Source: a virus
Reading direction: 5' to 3' (one strand)
DNA length: 26,109 nt
Virus record (IMG/VR): IMGVR_UViG_3300027793_000258
Span: 1-26,109 of that record
Position numbers and translations under genes: made by a program. Shown here in pieces: positions 1 through 8,400 of the stretch (position 1 is its first letter; each line of letters opens with the position of its first letter). The notes beneath the pieces are model-generated. The model did no database searches, was not told the DNA's origin, and worked only from the letters and a program-made list of their open reading frames with translations.

Positions 1-414
1 GTTTGGTTCGATTACGTAGTGGTTGGTGATAAAGAAGGTGCAGGTAAAACCTATAATACATCTACATCACTAGTATCGGATTATTCAAACGTTCCATATA
101 ATCATATTCCATATTATAGTATAAACTCCATAGGTAAAAATTGGATATACCGATACACACTTGCATTAGCAAAAGAAACGCTTGGTAATGTTCGTGGTAA
201 ATATGACAATGTACCTATTCCAGACCAAATAATTAAAATGGACGGTGACCTTCTTCGTCGTGAGGGTAAAGAAGAACGTGAACTTCTTATTAAAGAAATA
301 CGTGAAACATTGGAACAAACCGGATTACAAGCACAAATGAAGAAGCAAGCAGAAAATGCTAAAATGATGCAAGAATTATTTGGTAAAGTCCCAACTTTAA
401 TTTATATCGGATAA
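1..414 (+). CDS. gp13: Neck protein, T4 gp13-like (C-terminal part; 5' end outside window)
   Basis: The reading frame is open from base 1 and has no convincing start inside the window (the GTG at 19 is internal to the open frame), so only the C-terminal ~137 residues are present. In T4, gp13 forms part of the neck that closes the DNA-filled head and joins it to the tail. From memory of T4 gp13, the end of this product follows the same plan: a motif like RYTLALAKETLG, corresponding to the T4 segment around ATALAKELNG, then a segment with MDGDLLRREGKEERE like T4 DGQRLIEEARLEKE, and a short hydrophobic end (PTLIYIG versus PFGILVG). Residues ~85-125 are highly charged and probably helical. It is followed after one base by the 14-like gene, matching the T4 order 13-14-15. 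Assignment rests on remembered similarity plus synteny. Confidence 0.75.
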   Translation, partial: VWFDYVVVGDKEGAGKTYNTSTSLVSDYSNVPYNHIPYYSINSIGKNWIYRYTLALAKETLGNVRGKYDNVPIPDQIIKMDGDLLRREGKEERELLIKEIRETLEQTGLQAQMKKQAENAKMMQELFGKVPTLIYIG

Positions 415-415
415 T

Positions 416-874
416 ATGCCACGTTTCGTATCTCAAAGAGATTTTAATTTTTTTCAACACATTAACCGTGAATTATTGGTCGATGTGGTGGACGTAGATG
501 TAATCTTATACAAGATTGCATTAGAAACCACTGCGATTAACATCTATGGAGAATCAACAGAAAAAGCACGTTATACTGGTGTAGAACTTAAAGCATTAGT
601 TAAATATCCAAAAGTTCAAACTGATACAAGGGATGGGTTCGGTGTAGACGTAACACAGAATGTTGAATTTAGATTTGCGAGAAGATTGTTGGCAGAAGTA
701 GAAACCTATCCAGAACCAGGTGATATTGTAGAGTATAACGGACTATTCTATGAAATAGACATGACGCAAGATTCACAACTTATCGCAGGTCAACCAGAAT
801 ATTCCACATCACTACTTTGCTTAGCACATCTAACTCGTCGTAGTGGTATTCAAATTGAGGAGGCTAATACATAA
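416..874 (+). CDS. gp14: Neck protein, T4 gp14-like (head completion)
   Basis: A 152-residue protein, shorter than T4 gp14 (about 256 aa). The N-terminal half has the pattern NREL followed by an acidic beta region with YKIALETTAINIYGES. The C-terminal half has an EPGDIVEYNGLFYEID segment that resembles the T4 gp14 stretch around EPKEGDLIYFPMDNSLFEI. T4 gp14 forms the neck with gp13. The start codon is one base after the stop of the 13-like gene, and its own stop overlaps the next start (TAATG at 872-876), so the three genes look translationally coupled. The N-terminal SQRDFNFFQHINRELLVDVV segment fits the 'N/F-x-hydrophobic' opening of this family. Confidence comes mostly from synteny with the clear 15-, 18- and 19-like genes. 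Confidence 0.7.
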   Translation: MPRFVSQRDFNFFQHINRELLVDVVDVDVILYKIALETTAINIYGESTEKARYTGVELKALVKYPKVQTDTRDGFGVDVTQNVEFRFARRLLAEVETYPEPGDIVEYNGLFYEIDMTQDSQLIAGQPEYSTSLLCLAHLTRRSGIQIEEANT

Positions 875-1683
875 TGGCCGACTATAGTAACAGAAAAGTA
901 ACAGATAAAGTAAAACAAGTAGTTGATAATACAAAAACTACAGAATACCAAAATCGTGCGTATGACACAAAAACCGATGCATCGGATACACCAATCACGG
1001 TTACATTATTAACAATTGATGAAACACTTATTAAGTATTTATCTGCAAGAATACAACCTATTTTATCACAAGATGGTAAATCGGTAAAGGTACCTATAAT
1101 TTATGGTAATCCTGAACGCTGGAAAAGTGTTCAAAAAGATGGTGTTATACGTGATAAATTTAATAAGATACAACTACCAATCATTATGATACGTAGAACT
1201 GGTCTAAAGAAGAACTTAAAACAAAACTCACCAGTTAACAAGTATTTAGAACGGGAATTTGAAACTGGATGGAACAAATATAACCCATATGATAGATTTG
1301 CCGCAGTAAATGGTATTAAACCAGTTAAAAAGTATATTACAACAGTAACTCCTGACTATTTTGATCTTACATATGAATGTATAATCTGGACAGAATATAT
1401 GGAACAGATGAACAAAGTCATTGAACAAGTGTCATTTGAGGACGATGAGTATTGGGGTGACAGAGGGCAGTACAAGTTTAGAACACGAATTGATGAGTAC
1501 AAAACTGATACAACTCTACCAAACGTACAAGATAGATTGGTCAGAACTACGTTTACATTAAATGTGTCTGCGTACCTCCTACCAGAGAGAATGGTCAATA
1601 AAACAGGTCAAATTATGCAGACCTCTCAAGAACGATTTTCAGTTAAAAAAATCGTCACTTTTACTGAATTAGAAGAGGGTTAA
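874..1683 (+). CDS. gp15: Tail sheath terminator / tail completion protein, T4 gp15-like
   Basis: A 269-residue protein, close to the T4 gp15 length of about 272 aa. T4 gp15 caps the contracted-tail tube and last sheath ring and connects the tail to the neck. The core matches the family plan: KVPIIYGNPERWKSV (T4: RVPITYASKEHFMMK), a basic 'LPIIMIRRTGLKKN' strand, NKYNPYDRF, then PDYFDLTYECIIWTEYMEQMN, which parallels the T4 segment containing YELSIFTRYEDDM. The C-terminal part has a TTFTLNVSAYLLPE segment like T4 LTFEVNGWMYPP. The first ~40 residues are polar and likely flexible. The start overlaps the previous stop by one base, and a strong GAGGAGG ribosome site at 857-863 lies inside the 14-like gene, which supports this start. 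Confidence 0.82.
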   Translation: MADYSNRKVTDKVKQVVDNTKTTEYQNRAYDTKTDASDTPITVTLLTIDETLIKYLSARIQPILSQDGKSVKVPIIYGNPERWKSVQKDGVIRDKFNKIQLPIIMIRRTGLKKNLKQNSPVNKYLEREFETGWNKYNPYDRFAAVNGIKPVKKYITTVTPDYFDLTYECIIWTEYMEQMNKVIEQVSFEDDEYWGDRGQYKFRTRIDEYKTDTTLPNVQDRLVRTTFTLNVSAYLLPERMVNKTGQIMQTSQERFSVKKIVTFTELEEG

Positions 1684-1709
1684 AAGTCGTGTTTCACAAA
1701 AATAATCTA

Positions 1710-1717
1710 TATTTATA
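1710..1717 (+). promoter_or_regulatory. Promoter-like octamer TATTTATA upstream of the 91-aa gene
   Basis: This octamer lies in the 65-base gap after the 15-like gene, 31 bases before the start codon at 1749. The same motif T[AG][TC]TTATA recurs before six other genes in the window. It probably marks a phage promoter that lets the sheath/tube block be transcribed separately from the neck genes. Confidence 0.5.
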
Positions 1718-1748
1718 ATACGAGTACAGATATACATAAGGAGGTTAT

Positions 1749-2024
1749 ATGACAGAAGTTACGAAGTTAACGGATGAAGAGTTATCATCTGTTAAAAGTT
1801 TGCGTGAAGAAATTATTGGTTCCATTTCCACAGTGGGTCAATTAAAATTGACGCACGATTTAATGAACGAAGATTTAACATCGGTAAAATCAAAGCTTGA
1901 AGAAGAAGTAGTAAAATACAAAGCATTACTAGTTAAAGAAAAAGGATTAGTTGATGAATTGTTAAAGAAATATGGAATGGGTTCTTTGGATGTCGAAACT
2001 GGTGTATTCACCCCTGAGCAATAA
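1749..2024 (+). CDS. Small coiled-coil protein of unknown function
   Basis: I do not recognise this 91-residue protein. It is charged and almost certainly helical. Leu, Val and Ile recur at heptad-like intervals from about residue 8 to 70 (for example EEIIGSISTVGQLKLTH and KLEEEVVKYKALLVKEK), as in a two-helix coiled coil or helical hairpin. There are no cysteines, signal peptide or membrane segment. The start has an excellent ribosome site (AAGGAGG, 1738-1744) and its own promoter-like octamer 31 bases upstream, so good expression is expected. It occupies the place where T4 carries genes 16 and 17, between the sheath terminator and the sheath, so a structural or assembly-helper role is plausible but unproven. 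The small terminase is also helical but much longer in T4-like phages, and nothing here is specific for it. Confidence 0.7.
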   Translation: MTEVTKLTDEELSSVKSLREEIIGSISTVGQLKLTHDLMNEDLTSVKSKLEEEVVKYKALLVKEKGLVDELLKKYGMGSLDVETGVFTPEQ

Positions 2025-2043
2025 GTAATATTGGAGATTCCGT

Positions 2044-4398
2044 ATGGCAGAACGCATTGTTAGTCCTGGCGTTTTCACACAAGAACGTGACCTTAGTTTT
2101 CTAGAACAAGGCGTTGGTGAAATTGCTGGTGCATTTATCGGTCCAACAGCAAAAGGACCAGCATTTATTCCAACTGTAGTTACAAGTCAACAAGACTTTG
2201 AAAACAAGTTTGGTGCACCTGATGGTAAGTCATTCTTAGGATTGACTGTAAAAAACTATCTTCGTGAATCAGGACGAGCAACTGTTGTTCGTGTTCTTGG
2301 TCTAGACGGATATAGTAATACAAGCCACACACCAGCAATTATTAAAGCAACTGGTACTAGTGGTTCGTTTGTATATGCTGTTATTCATCCTACCGTGTCC
2401 GGAAGCGACCTTACAGCAGTAAGTGCTTCTGGAACATCAACAAACTTTGCAGTTACCGTTACAAGTTCAAATGGATCATTTACCGGCACAGGATTAACAT
2501 CAACCACAGCAGCAGGTGGATATATCGGAAACTTCTTTGGATTTGGAACTACTGGTACAAAGGGTGGATACATCTATTCTATCTTCCCAGAAGCAATAGT
2601 AAGTGGTGGTGCATCGGTAGTAATGTCAGCAGAACTTAGTGCAGACTTATTGTTCTTAACTGGCAGTACATATGGACCATACTCATTTGCAACAACTCCT
2701 TGGATTCAATCACAAACACTTGGTGGTGTTAACCAAAACTTATTTAAGGTTCATACATTAAGTGATGGCACATCAGCAAATAAGCAAGTAAAAATTAGTG
2801 TTCTTGGTCCAAAGAAAGCAATTGTATCTGGAACTTACGGAACATTCTCACTTCAAGTACGTGACTTTACAGACACAGATGCAAATCCAAGTGTACTAGA
2901 ACAATATGATAATTTAACACTTGACCCATCTGACGCAAATTTCATCGCTCGTCGTATCGGTAACAGTGCACCTGTAACCGACCCAAATACTGGTGAACGT
3001 TATTTCCAAGGTGATTTTCAAAATAACTCAGCATATGTTCGCGTTGAAATGGCAGATGGTTCGGAAAATATATCACCAGATGCATTACCATTTGGATTTG
3101 CAGCATTAAAGTCACCAATTGGATATTCTGGTTCAGCAGTTCCAGTACCAACATACATTAGTTCAAATTGGGTATCTGGTAGTAGTCGTGGATATAGTAC
3201 CACCGCAACATACAACAGTAACGCATGTTATGGATTTGAATTCTCTGATATTCCAACTACTAATATGTCATACTTGGCACCACTTCCAAGTGGTTCAATA
3301 ACTCGTGGTAGTGACTTCAATCTTGAAAACTTAGCATCAAATGAATTATATGATGCAAACGGTACTGGATATACAGTTGCACAATATCTTGCAGGTGCAG
3401 CACCAACATTAGCATCACTCTTGAAGTTTACAGTTCCATTCCAAGGTGGATTTGATGGTGACAATCCAGCACGTTTGATTAATATGTACGATGGTATTAC
3501 ATCAACAAACACACAAGGATTTAACTTAAGTTCAGCAACAACAGCTGGTTCACGTGCATATAAGAAGGCATTAGATGCAATCAGTAATCCAGACGCATAC
3601 GATATTAACTTGTTGGTACTACCTGGTGTTATCTACAACGACCACTCATACATCGCAAACTACGCATTAAGTGTTTGTGAAACACGTGGTGACTGTTTCT
3701 ACATTATGGATACAGTGGGTGCAAGTGCAACAATTACAGAAGCTGTAAATACCGCAGCATTAATTGATAGTAACTACGCAGCAACATACTATCCTTGGGT
3801 AAGAGTGTTGGATACAAACACAAATAAGTTTGCATTTGTTCCACCATCAGCGGTACTTCCAGAAGTATACGCATATAGTGATAATACAGCAGCAGAATGG
3901 TTTGCACCAGCAGGTTTAAATCGTGGTGGAATTCCAGGAGCAGCAGGTGTTAAGGTTCGTTTGGCACAAGCACAACGTGATTCACTATACGAAGGTAAGG
4001 TTAACCCAATCGCACAATTCCCAGGACAAGGTATCTGTGTATGGGGTCAAAAGACATTACAACGTCGCTCATCAGCACTTGACCGCGTAAATGTTCGTCG
4101 TTTGTTAATCACTGTTAAGAAGTTCATCGCAAGTTCAGCACGTTTCCTCGTATTCGAACAAAATGTTGAAGCAACTCGTCGTCGTTTCCTCAACATCGTA
4201 AATCCATTCTTGGCAAACGTACAAGAACGTTCAGGTCTCTACGCATTCCGTGTTATTATGGACGAAACCAATAATACACCAGACGTAATCGACCGCAACT
4301 TATTGGTTGGTTCATTGTATCTCCAACCAACAAAGACCGCAGAATTCATCAAGTTGGATTTCAACATCCTTCCAACTGGTGCAACATTCGCTGGTTAA
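2044..4398 (+). CDS. gp18: Tail sheath protein, T4 gp18-like
   Basis: The contractile sheath protein, 784 aa versus about 659 aa for T4 gp18. The N-terminus is typical: VSPGVFTQERD, then an AGAFIGPTAKGPAF segment, FENKFG, and a RATVVRVLG strand, matching the family pattern SPGI..E - GP - FG - VVRA. Residues ~95-260 are Ser/Thr/Gly-rich and probably account for the extra length as an outward domain. The middle carries GGFDG and the segment YDINLLVLPGV. The C-terminal conserved sheath domain (about residues 630-784) contains NPIAQFPGQGICVWGQKTLQ, RRLLITVKKFI and a final strand LDFNILPTGATFAG. These are the standard sheath features that make the inter-subunit beta-mesh. A GGAG ribosome site lies at 2033-2036. 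It is followed 55 bases later by the tail tube gene, as in T4. Confidence 0.96.
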   Translation: MAERIVSPGVFTQERDLSFLEQGVGEIAGAFIGPTAKGPAFIPTVVTSQQDFENKFGAPDGKSFLGLTVKNYLRESGRATVVRVLGLDGYSNTSHTPAIIKATGTSGSFVYAVIHPTVSGSDLTAVSASGTSTNFAVTVTSSNGSFTGTGLTSTTAAGGYIGNFFGFGTTGTKGGYIYSIFPEAIVSGGASVVMSAELSADLLFLTGSTYGPYSFATTPWIQSQTLGGVNQNLFKVHTLSDGTSANKQVKISVLGPKKAIVSGTYGTFSLQVRDFTDTDANPSVLEQYDNLTLDPSDANFIARRIGNSAPVTDPNTGERYFQGDFQNNSAYVRVEMADGSENISPDALPFGFAALKSPIGYSGSAVPVPTYISSNWVSGSSRGYSTTATYNSNACYGFEFSDIPTTNMSYLAPLPSGSITRGSDFNLENLASNELYDANGTGYTVAQYLAGAAPTLASLLKFTVPFQGGFDGDNPARLINMYDGITSTNTQGFNLSSATTAGSRAYKKALDAISNPDAYDINLLVLPGVIYNDHSYIANYALSVCETRGDCFYIMDTVGASATITEAVNTAALIDSNYAATYYPWVRVLDTNTNKFAFVPPSAVLPEVYAYSDNTAAEWFAPAGLNRGGIPGAAGVKVRLAQAQRDSLYEGKVNPIAQFPGQGICVWGQKTLQRRSSALDRVNVRRLLITVKKFIASSARFLVFEQNVEATRRRFLNIVNPFLANVQERSGLYAFRVIMDETNNTPDVIDRNLLVGSLYLQPTKTAEFIKLDFNILPTGATFAG

Positions 4399-4423
4399 TA
4401 GGTTATATTTTTAACTTACCGAC

Positions 4424-4431
4424 TATTTATA
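4424..4431 (+). promoter_or_regulatory. Promoter-like octamer TATTTATA upstream of the tail tube gene
   Basis: Exact TATTTATA in the 55-base gap between sheath and tube genes, 22 bases before the tube start codon. It is another copy of the recurrent intergenic motif and could give the tube gene a separate, higher transcript level than the sheath. Confidence 0.45.
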
Positions 4432-4453
4432 GTAAATCTGTTAGGAGATACAC

Positions 4454-4948
4454 ATGGCAAACAATATCGTAGCCGAAAATGAAATTTTCTTTACGGCGTT
4501 CGAACCAAAAGTTAAAAATCGCTTTTTAATGTTAATTGAAGGCGTACCAGCTTACATCGTAAGAAAGGTCAGCCGTCCAGAAATTCGTCAAGATACCATT
4601 AAAGTTCCACACATCAACACCGTTCGTTTTGTTAAGGGTGTGTCTGTATGGCAACCAATGACTTTGACCCTTTACGATCCTGTTGTACCATCAGGTGCAC
4701 AAGCAGTAATGGAATGGGTTCGTCTCCACCACGAATCAGTAACAGGTCGTGACGGATACGCAGAATTCTATAAGAAAGATTTAACACTTCAAGTATTAGG
4801 TCCAGTCGGTGATAAGGTCGAAGAATGGATTATCAAGGGTGCACAAATTACACGTGCAACATTTGGTGACCTCGAATGGGCAGATACCAGTGATAACGTA
4901 GCAATTGAATTAGAAATTCAACCAGACTACTGCGTATTGAACTACTAA
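4454..4948 (+). CDS. gp19: Tail tube protein, T4 gp19-like
   Basis: A 164-residue protein, nearly the same length as T4 gp19 (163 aa). It forms the hexameric rings of the inner tube through which DNA passes. The family plan is visible: an N-terminal segment ending in KVKNRFLMLIEGVPAYIVRK, then SRPEIRQDTIKVPHIN (the tube loop and strand), VWQPMTLTLYDPVVPS, and a C-terminal strand pair around ATFGDLEWADTSDNVAIELE ending in QPDYCVLNY. It follows the sheath gene directly and has an AGGAG ribosome site at 4443-4447. A strong terminator lies immediately downstream, so this is the last gene of its transcription unit. In T4 the portal gene 20 would come next; here a fibre cassette follows instead. 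Confidence 0.96.
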   Translation: MANNIVAENEIFFTAFEPKVKNRFLMLIEGVPAYIVRKVSRPEIRQDTIKVPHINTVRFVKGVSVWQPMTLTLYDPVVPSGAQAVMEWVRLHHESVTGRDGYAEFYKKDLTLQVLGPVGDKVEEWIIKGAQITRATFGDLEWADTSDNVAIELEIQPDYCVLNY

Positions 4949-4971
4949 TCCAAAAAACTCAGGATGTATTT

Positions 4972-5017
4972 ATCCCCTTCGTGATGCAGGTGTTCTATAC
5001 TCACGAAGGGGATTTTT
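4972..5017 (+). terminator. Rho-independent terminator after the tail tube gene
   Basis: A perfect 12-bp stem (ATCCCCTTCGTG at 4972-4983 pairing with CACGAAGGGGAT at 5002-5013) with an 18-base loop, followed directly by a short T run (5014-5017). It separates the sheath/tube block from the fibre block. A promoter-like motif follows 34 bases later. Confidence 0.88.
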
Positions 5018-5050
5018 ACTTATAAAATCTATTTGTATCAATTGAAATGA

Positions 5051-5068
5051 TACTTATATAGAGGTAGA
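5051..5068 (+). promoter_or_regulatory. Promoter-like element TACTTATATAGAGGTAGA before the fibre block
   Basis: This 18-base sequence occurs again, identically, at 24936-24953 before the last full gene of the window. Its core TACTTATA is a copy of the recurrent octamer and lies 35 bases before the ATG at 5094. It sits directly downstream of the tail-tube terminator, as a promoter for the fibre block should. A short inverted repeat, GTATCA (5035-5040) with TGATAC (5048-5053), overlaps its left side. Confidence 0.6.
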
Positions 5069-5093
5069 AATATTTTTAACTTGGGTGTGTAAT

Positions 5094-5441
5094 ATGCCAC
5101 AATTAACAGAATTACGAGTGGGTCAAGGGGAAACATTTGAAGTACTCGTAACGTTATTACAAACTGTCTCAGGCACACCATTAGATATTACACATTACAA
5201 TATCACTGGTCAAGTACGTGAAAATTATACAACAGATGAAATTGCTACATCATTTAATGTAGCAAAAGTTTTACCATATACATCTGGTAGTTTACGTATT
5301 ACATTAAATGAAGATCAAACAATAAATCTTACACAACGTAGATATGTGTATGATATTTTAATTACAAGCGGTTCAGGCACCCCAGTAAATCGTCGTATTT
5401 TAGAAGGACCACTCACCGTTCGTCCAGCTGCAACGAGATAA
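5094..5441 (+). CDS. Small beta-sandwich virion protein, baseplate/fibre adaptor-like
   Basis: A 115-residue protein from the ATG at 5094; an in-frame GTG at 5085 would add only three residues (V-C-N), and I prefer the ATG. The pattern GQGETFEVLVTL, then PLDITHYNITGQVRENY, NLTQRRYVYDILI and RRILEGPLTVRPAATR is that of a small Ig-like beta sandwich seen in many phages just ahead of fibre genes, like the N-terminal domain of baseplate upper proteins (BppU-like). The give-aways are the paired 'G.TF' start, the 'YDI' strand and the final 'LEGPLTVRP'. A role as a docking or adaptor subunit for the giant fibre encoded next is inferred from that resemblance and from the 3-base gap to the 1942-aa gene. 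No strong ribosome site is visible. Confidence 0.68.
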   Translation: MPQLTELRVGQGETFEVLVTLLQTVSGTPLDITHYNITGQVRENYTTDEIATSFNVAKVLPYTSGSLRITLNEDQTINLTQRRYVYDILITSGSGTPVNRRILEGPLTVRPAATR

Positions 5442-5444
5442 AAG

Positions 5445-8400
5445 ATGAGCTTACCAGATATTACTGTTGTTATACAAAAACCAGATGTAGTTGTCAGAAA
5501 CTTAGGTGGTTCAGGATCATTTTTAAATGTCGCTGATTCCGCAGTAAGTTCTTCTTATGCATTGACTGCAAGTTATGCATTAAATGGTGGTGGTGGAGGT
5601 GGTGGTGGAGATGGTGCAACAGGTCCAACTGGTGCAACTGGTCCTCGTGGTGCAACGGGTGTTGCAGGCTCTCCAGGTGGTGCAACGGGACCAACAGGTC
5701 CATCAGGTAGTCAAGGTGCAACAGGTATTCAAGGTTTAACAGGTGCACAAGGTGCAACAGGTGTACAAGGTACCACAGGTCCTACTGGTGCGCAAGGACC
5801 AACTGGTAGCACTGGTCCACAAGGTATTCAAGGTGTCACAGGTCCAACTGGTGCAATTGGTCCACAAGGTGTAACAGGTAGTACAGGACCACAAGGTATT
5901 CAAGGTGTTACTGGATCTACTGGTCCTATCGGTCCACAAGGTGTAACAGGTAGTACAGGACCACAAGGAATCACGGGGCCAATAGGTGCAACTGGTCCGG
6001 AAGGTCCAACAGGTGCATCTGGTCCAACTGGTAGTACAGGTCCTACGGGTATTCAAGGTATTCAAGGACCAACTGGTAGTACAGGTCCGCAAGGTGATAC
6101 AGGTCCACAAGGTTCAATTGGTCCAATAGGCCCAACAGGTCCAACTGGTAGCACAGGTCCACAAGGACCACAAGGTGATATTGGTATTACTGGTGCAACA
6201 GGTATCCAAGGACCAACAGGGTCAACAGGACCGCAAGGTATCCAAGGTGTCACAGGTCCAACAGGTCCAATTGGTCCTGGATTAAATATTAGTGGTAGTT
6301 TACCAGATACGGGTAGCCTTCCTCCATCGGCGCCAACTGGTTCTGCATTTATTATTGGTCAAGATTTATGGGTATATAATGGAACTTCTTGGGTAGACGT
6401 TGGTGATATCTACGGACCATCGGGTTCTACAGGCCCAACAGGTCCACAAGGTACCACAGGTCCAACAGGCCCAATAGGTCCACAAGGTGTAACAGGCAGT
6501 ACAGGCCCAACAGGACCAGAAGGCCCAACAGGTGCATCTGGTCCATCTGGTAGTGTTGGTCCACAAGGTCCAGTCGGTCCAATAGGTCCAACAGGTCCAA
6601 CTGGTAGTACAGGTCCACAAGGACCAGAAGGTAACCAAGGAGAAACAGGTCCAACAGGTGTACAAGGTGCAACAGGTATTCAAGGGCCAACTGGTAGTAC
6701 AGGTCCACAAGGTATAACAGGTCCAACAGGACCAATTGGTGTAACTGGACCAACAGGTGTTGCAGGACCAACGGGTTCAACAGGTCCAGCAGGTACTGCT
6801 GGACCAACAGGTAGCACAGGTCCAATTGGTCCAGAAGGACCAACGGGTAGTACAGGACCAACAGGTCCACAAGGTGTAACAGGTAGTACAGGTCCAGTAG
6901 GTTTACAAGGTGTTACTGGTTCTACAGGCCCAACAGGTCCACAAGGTGTAACAGGCTCAGAAGGTGCAACTGGTCCAATTGGTGTTACTGGTGCAACTGG
7001 TGTTACAGGTTCCACAGGTCCAACAGGTCCAGTAGGTCCAACAGGTAGCACAGGTCCAACAGGTCCACAAGGAACCACGGGTCCAACTGGTGCAACTGGT
7101 TTACCTGGTGACATCTATTCTACAACCAGTAGCACATCACTTTCTATCGGAACTGGTTCAAAAACATTAACTATTGCAACGGGACTTGCATATAGTATTG
7201 GTCAATCTGTTATTATCGCATTCGATAATAGTAACAAAATGGAAGGTAGTGTTACCTCATACGATAGTGGAACAGGTCAATTAGTAGCTAATATTACAAC
7301 GGCTACTGGTTCGGGTACATACACAGCATGGCAAGTAAGTTTGGCAGGTGCACCAGGACCAGCAGGTGTTACAGGTCCAACTGGTCCTGCAGGTCCAATT
7401 ATTGCAGGACTCGTCAGTAGTTCTGCACAATACCCAGGATGGGTCACTAGTTCCGCACAAATTGATTATAACGCAATCACTAATAAGTTGAGTGGTGTAA
7501 TATCCTCCTCAACTCAGTTTAATGCATTAACTGGTACATCTGCCTCATATTCAGCTACCGCATCGTTGTCTACAGCAGTAAGTGGTGGAACAGAAGATTA
7601 TATACCACTTTGGTCATCAGCAAATACACTTACACGTAGTAGATTATACCAAACTGGTTCTAGTATTATATTTGGTGGAACGACATTCTATGATGAAACC
7701 GCACCAGATATCTTTGGCTTGTACGGTGGTATAACAGACTCATTTAATTTAATCACTGCGCACGCAATAATTGACAACTACTTACAAATAAATGTTCGTA
7801 ACTTAAGTACAGGTTCTTCTGCATCATCAGATATAGTTGCGGTTAAGAGACTAGGAACAGAAACATCTGGCTTCATTGATATGGGTATCAATGATGACAA
7901 TTATGTTGGTACGGAAATTTATGATGTTGCGGGTGATGCATACCTTTATACAGTAGGTGGAAATTTAGTAGTAGGTTCTGCAAGTGATACAGGAAGTGTA
8001 GTATTATTTACTGGCGGTGATACTCCATCGGATAAAAAAGTAGAATTACGAGCAAATAATTTACACGACATCACTGGTAGTCTTACAGCAACACAAGGAT
8101 TTACTGGTTCGTTATCTGGTATAGCAACGACCGCATCATTTGCAACAGCAGTTAGCGGTGGAACTACAAACTATATTCCATTCTTTAATACAGCAAACAC
8201 GTTATTTAGAAGTAGATTATATCAAACTGGTTCTAGTATTATATTTGGTGGAACTACATTCTTTGACGAAACCGCACCAGATATCTTTGGTTTATATGGT
8301 GGTCTAACAAATTCATATAATTTAATCACTGCACACGCAACAATTAACAATTACTTACAAATCAATGTTCGTAACTTAAGTACAGGTTCTTCTGTATCGT

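Noticed and set aside
4967-4974. TATTTATC near-match to the promoter-like octamer
   Set aside because: It overlaps the left arm of the terminator stem and has a mismatch at the last base; not counted.
5085-5093. GTG start three codons upstream for the small adaptor-like gene
   Set aside because: The ATG at 5094 is the stronger codon and gives a spacing from the promoter-like element similar to that at 15855 and 24936; no ribosome site favours the GTG.
5613-7110. Short-period tandem repeats here and in 20960-22310 and 24160-24750 considered as CRISPR or regulatory repeats
   Set aside because: They are 9-base-phased Gly-X-Y codons inside open frames with no unique spacers between conserved repeats.
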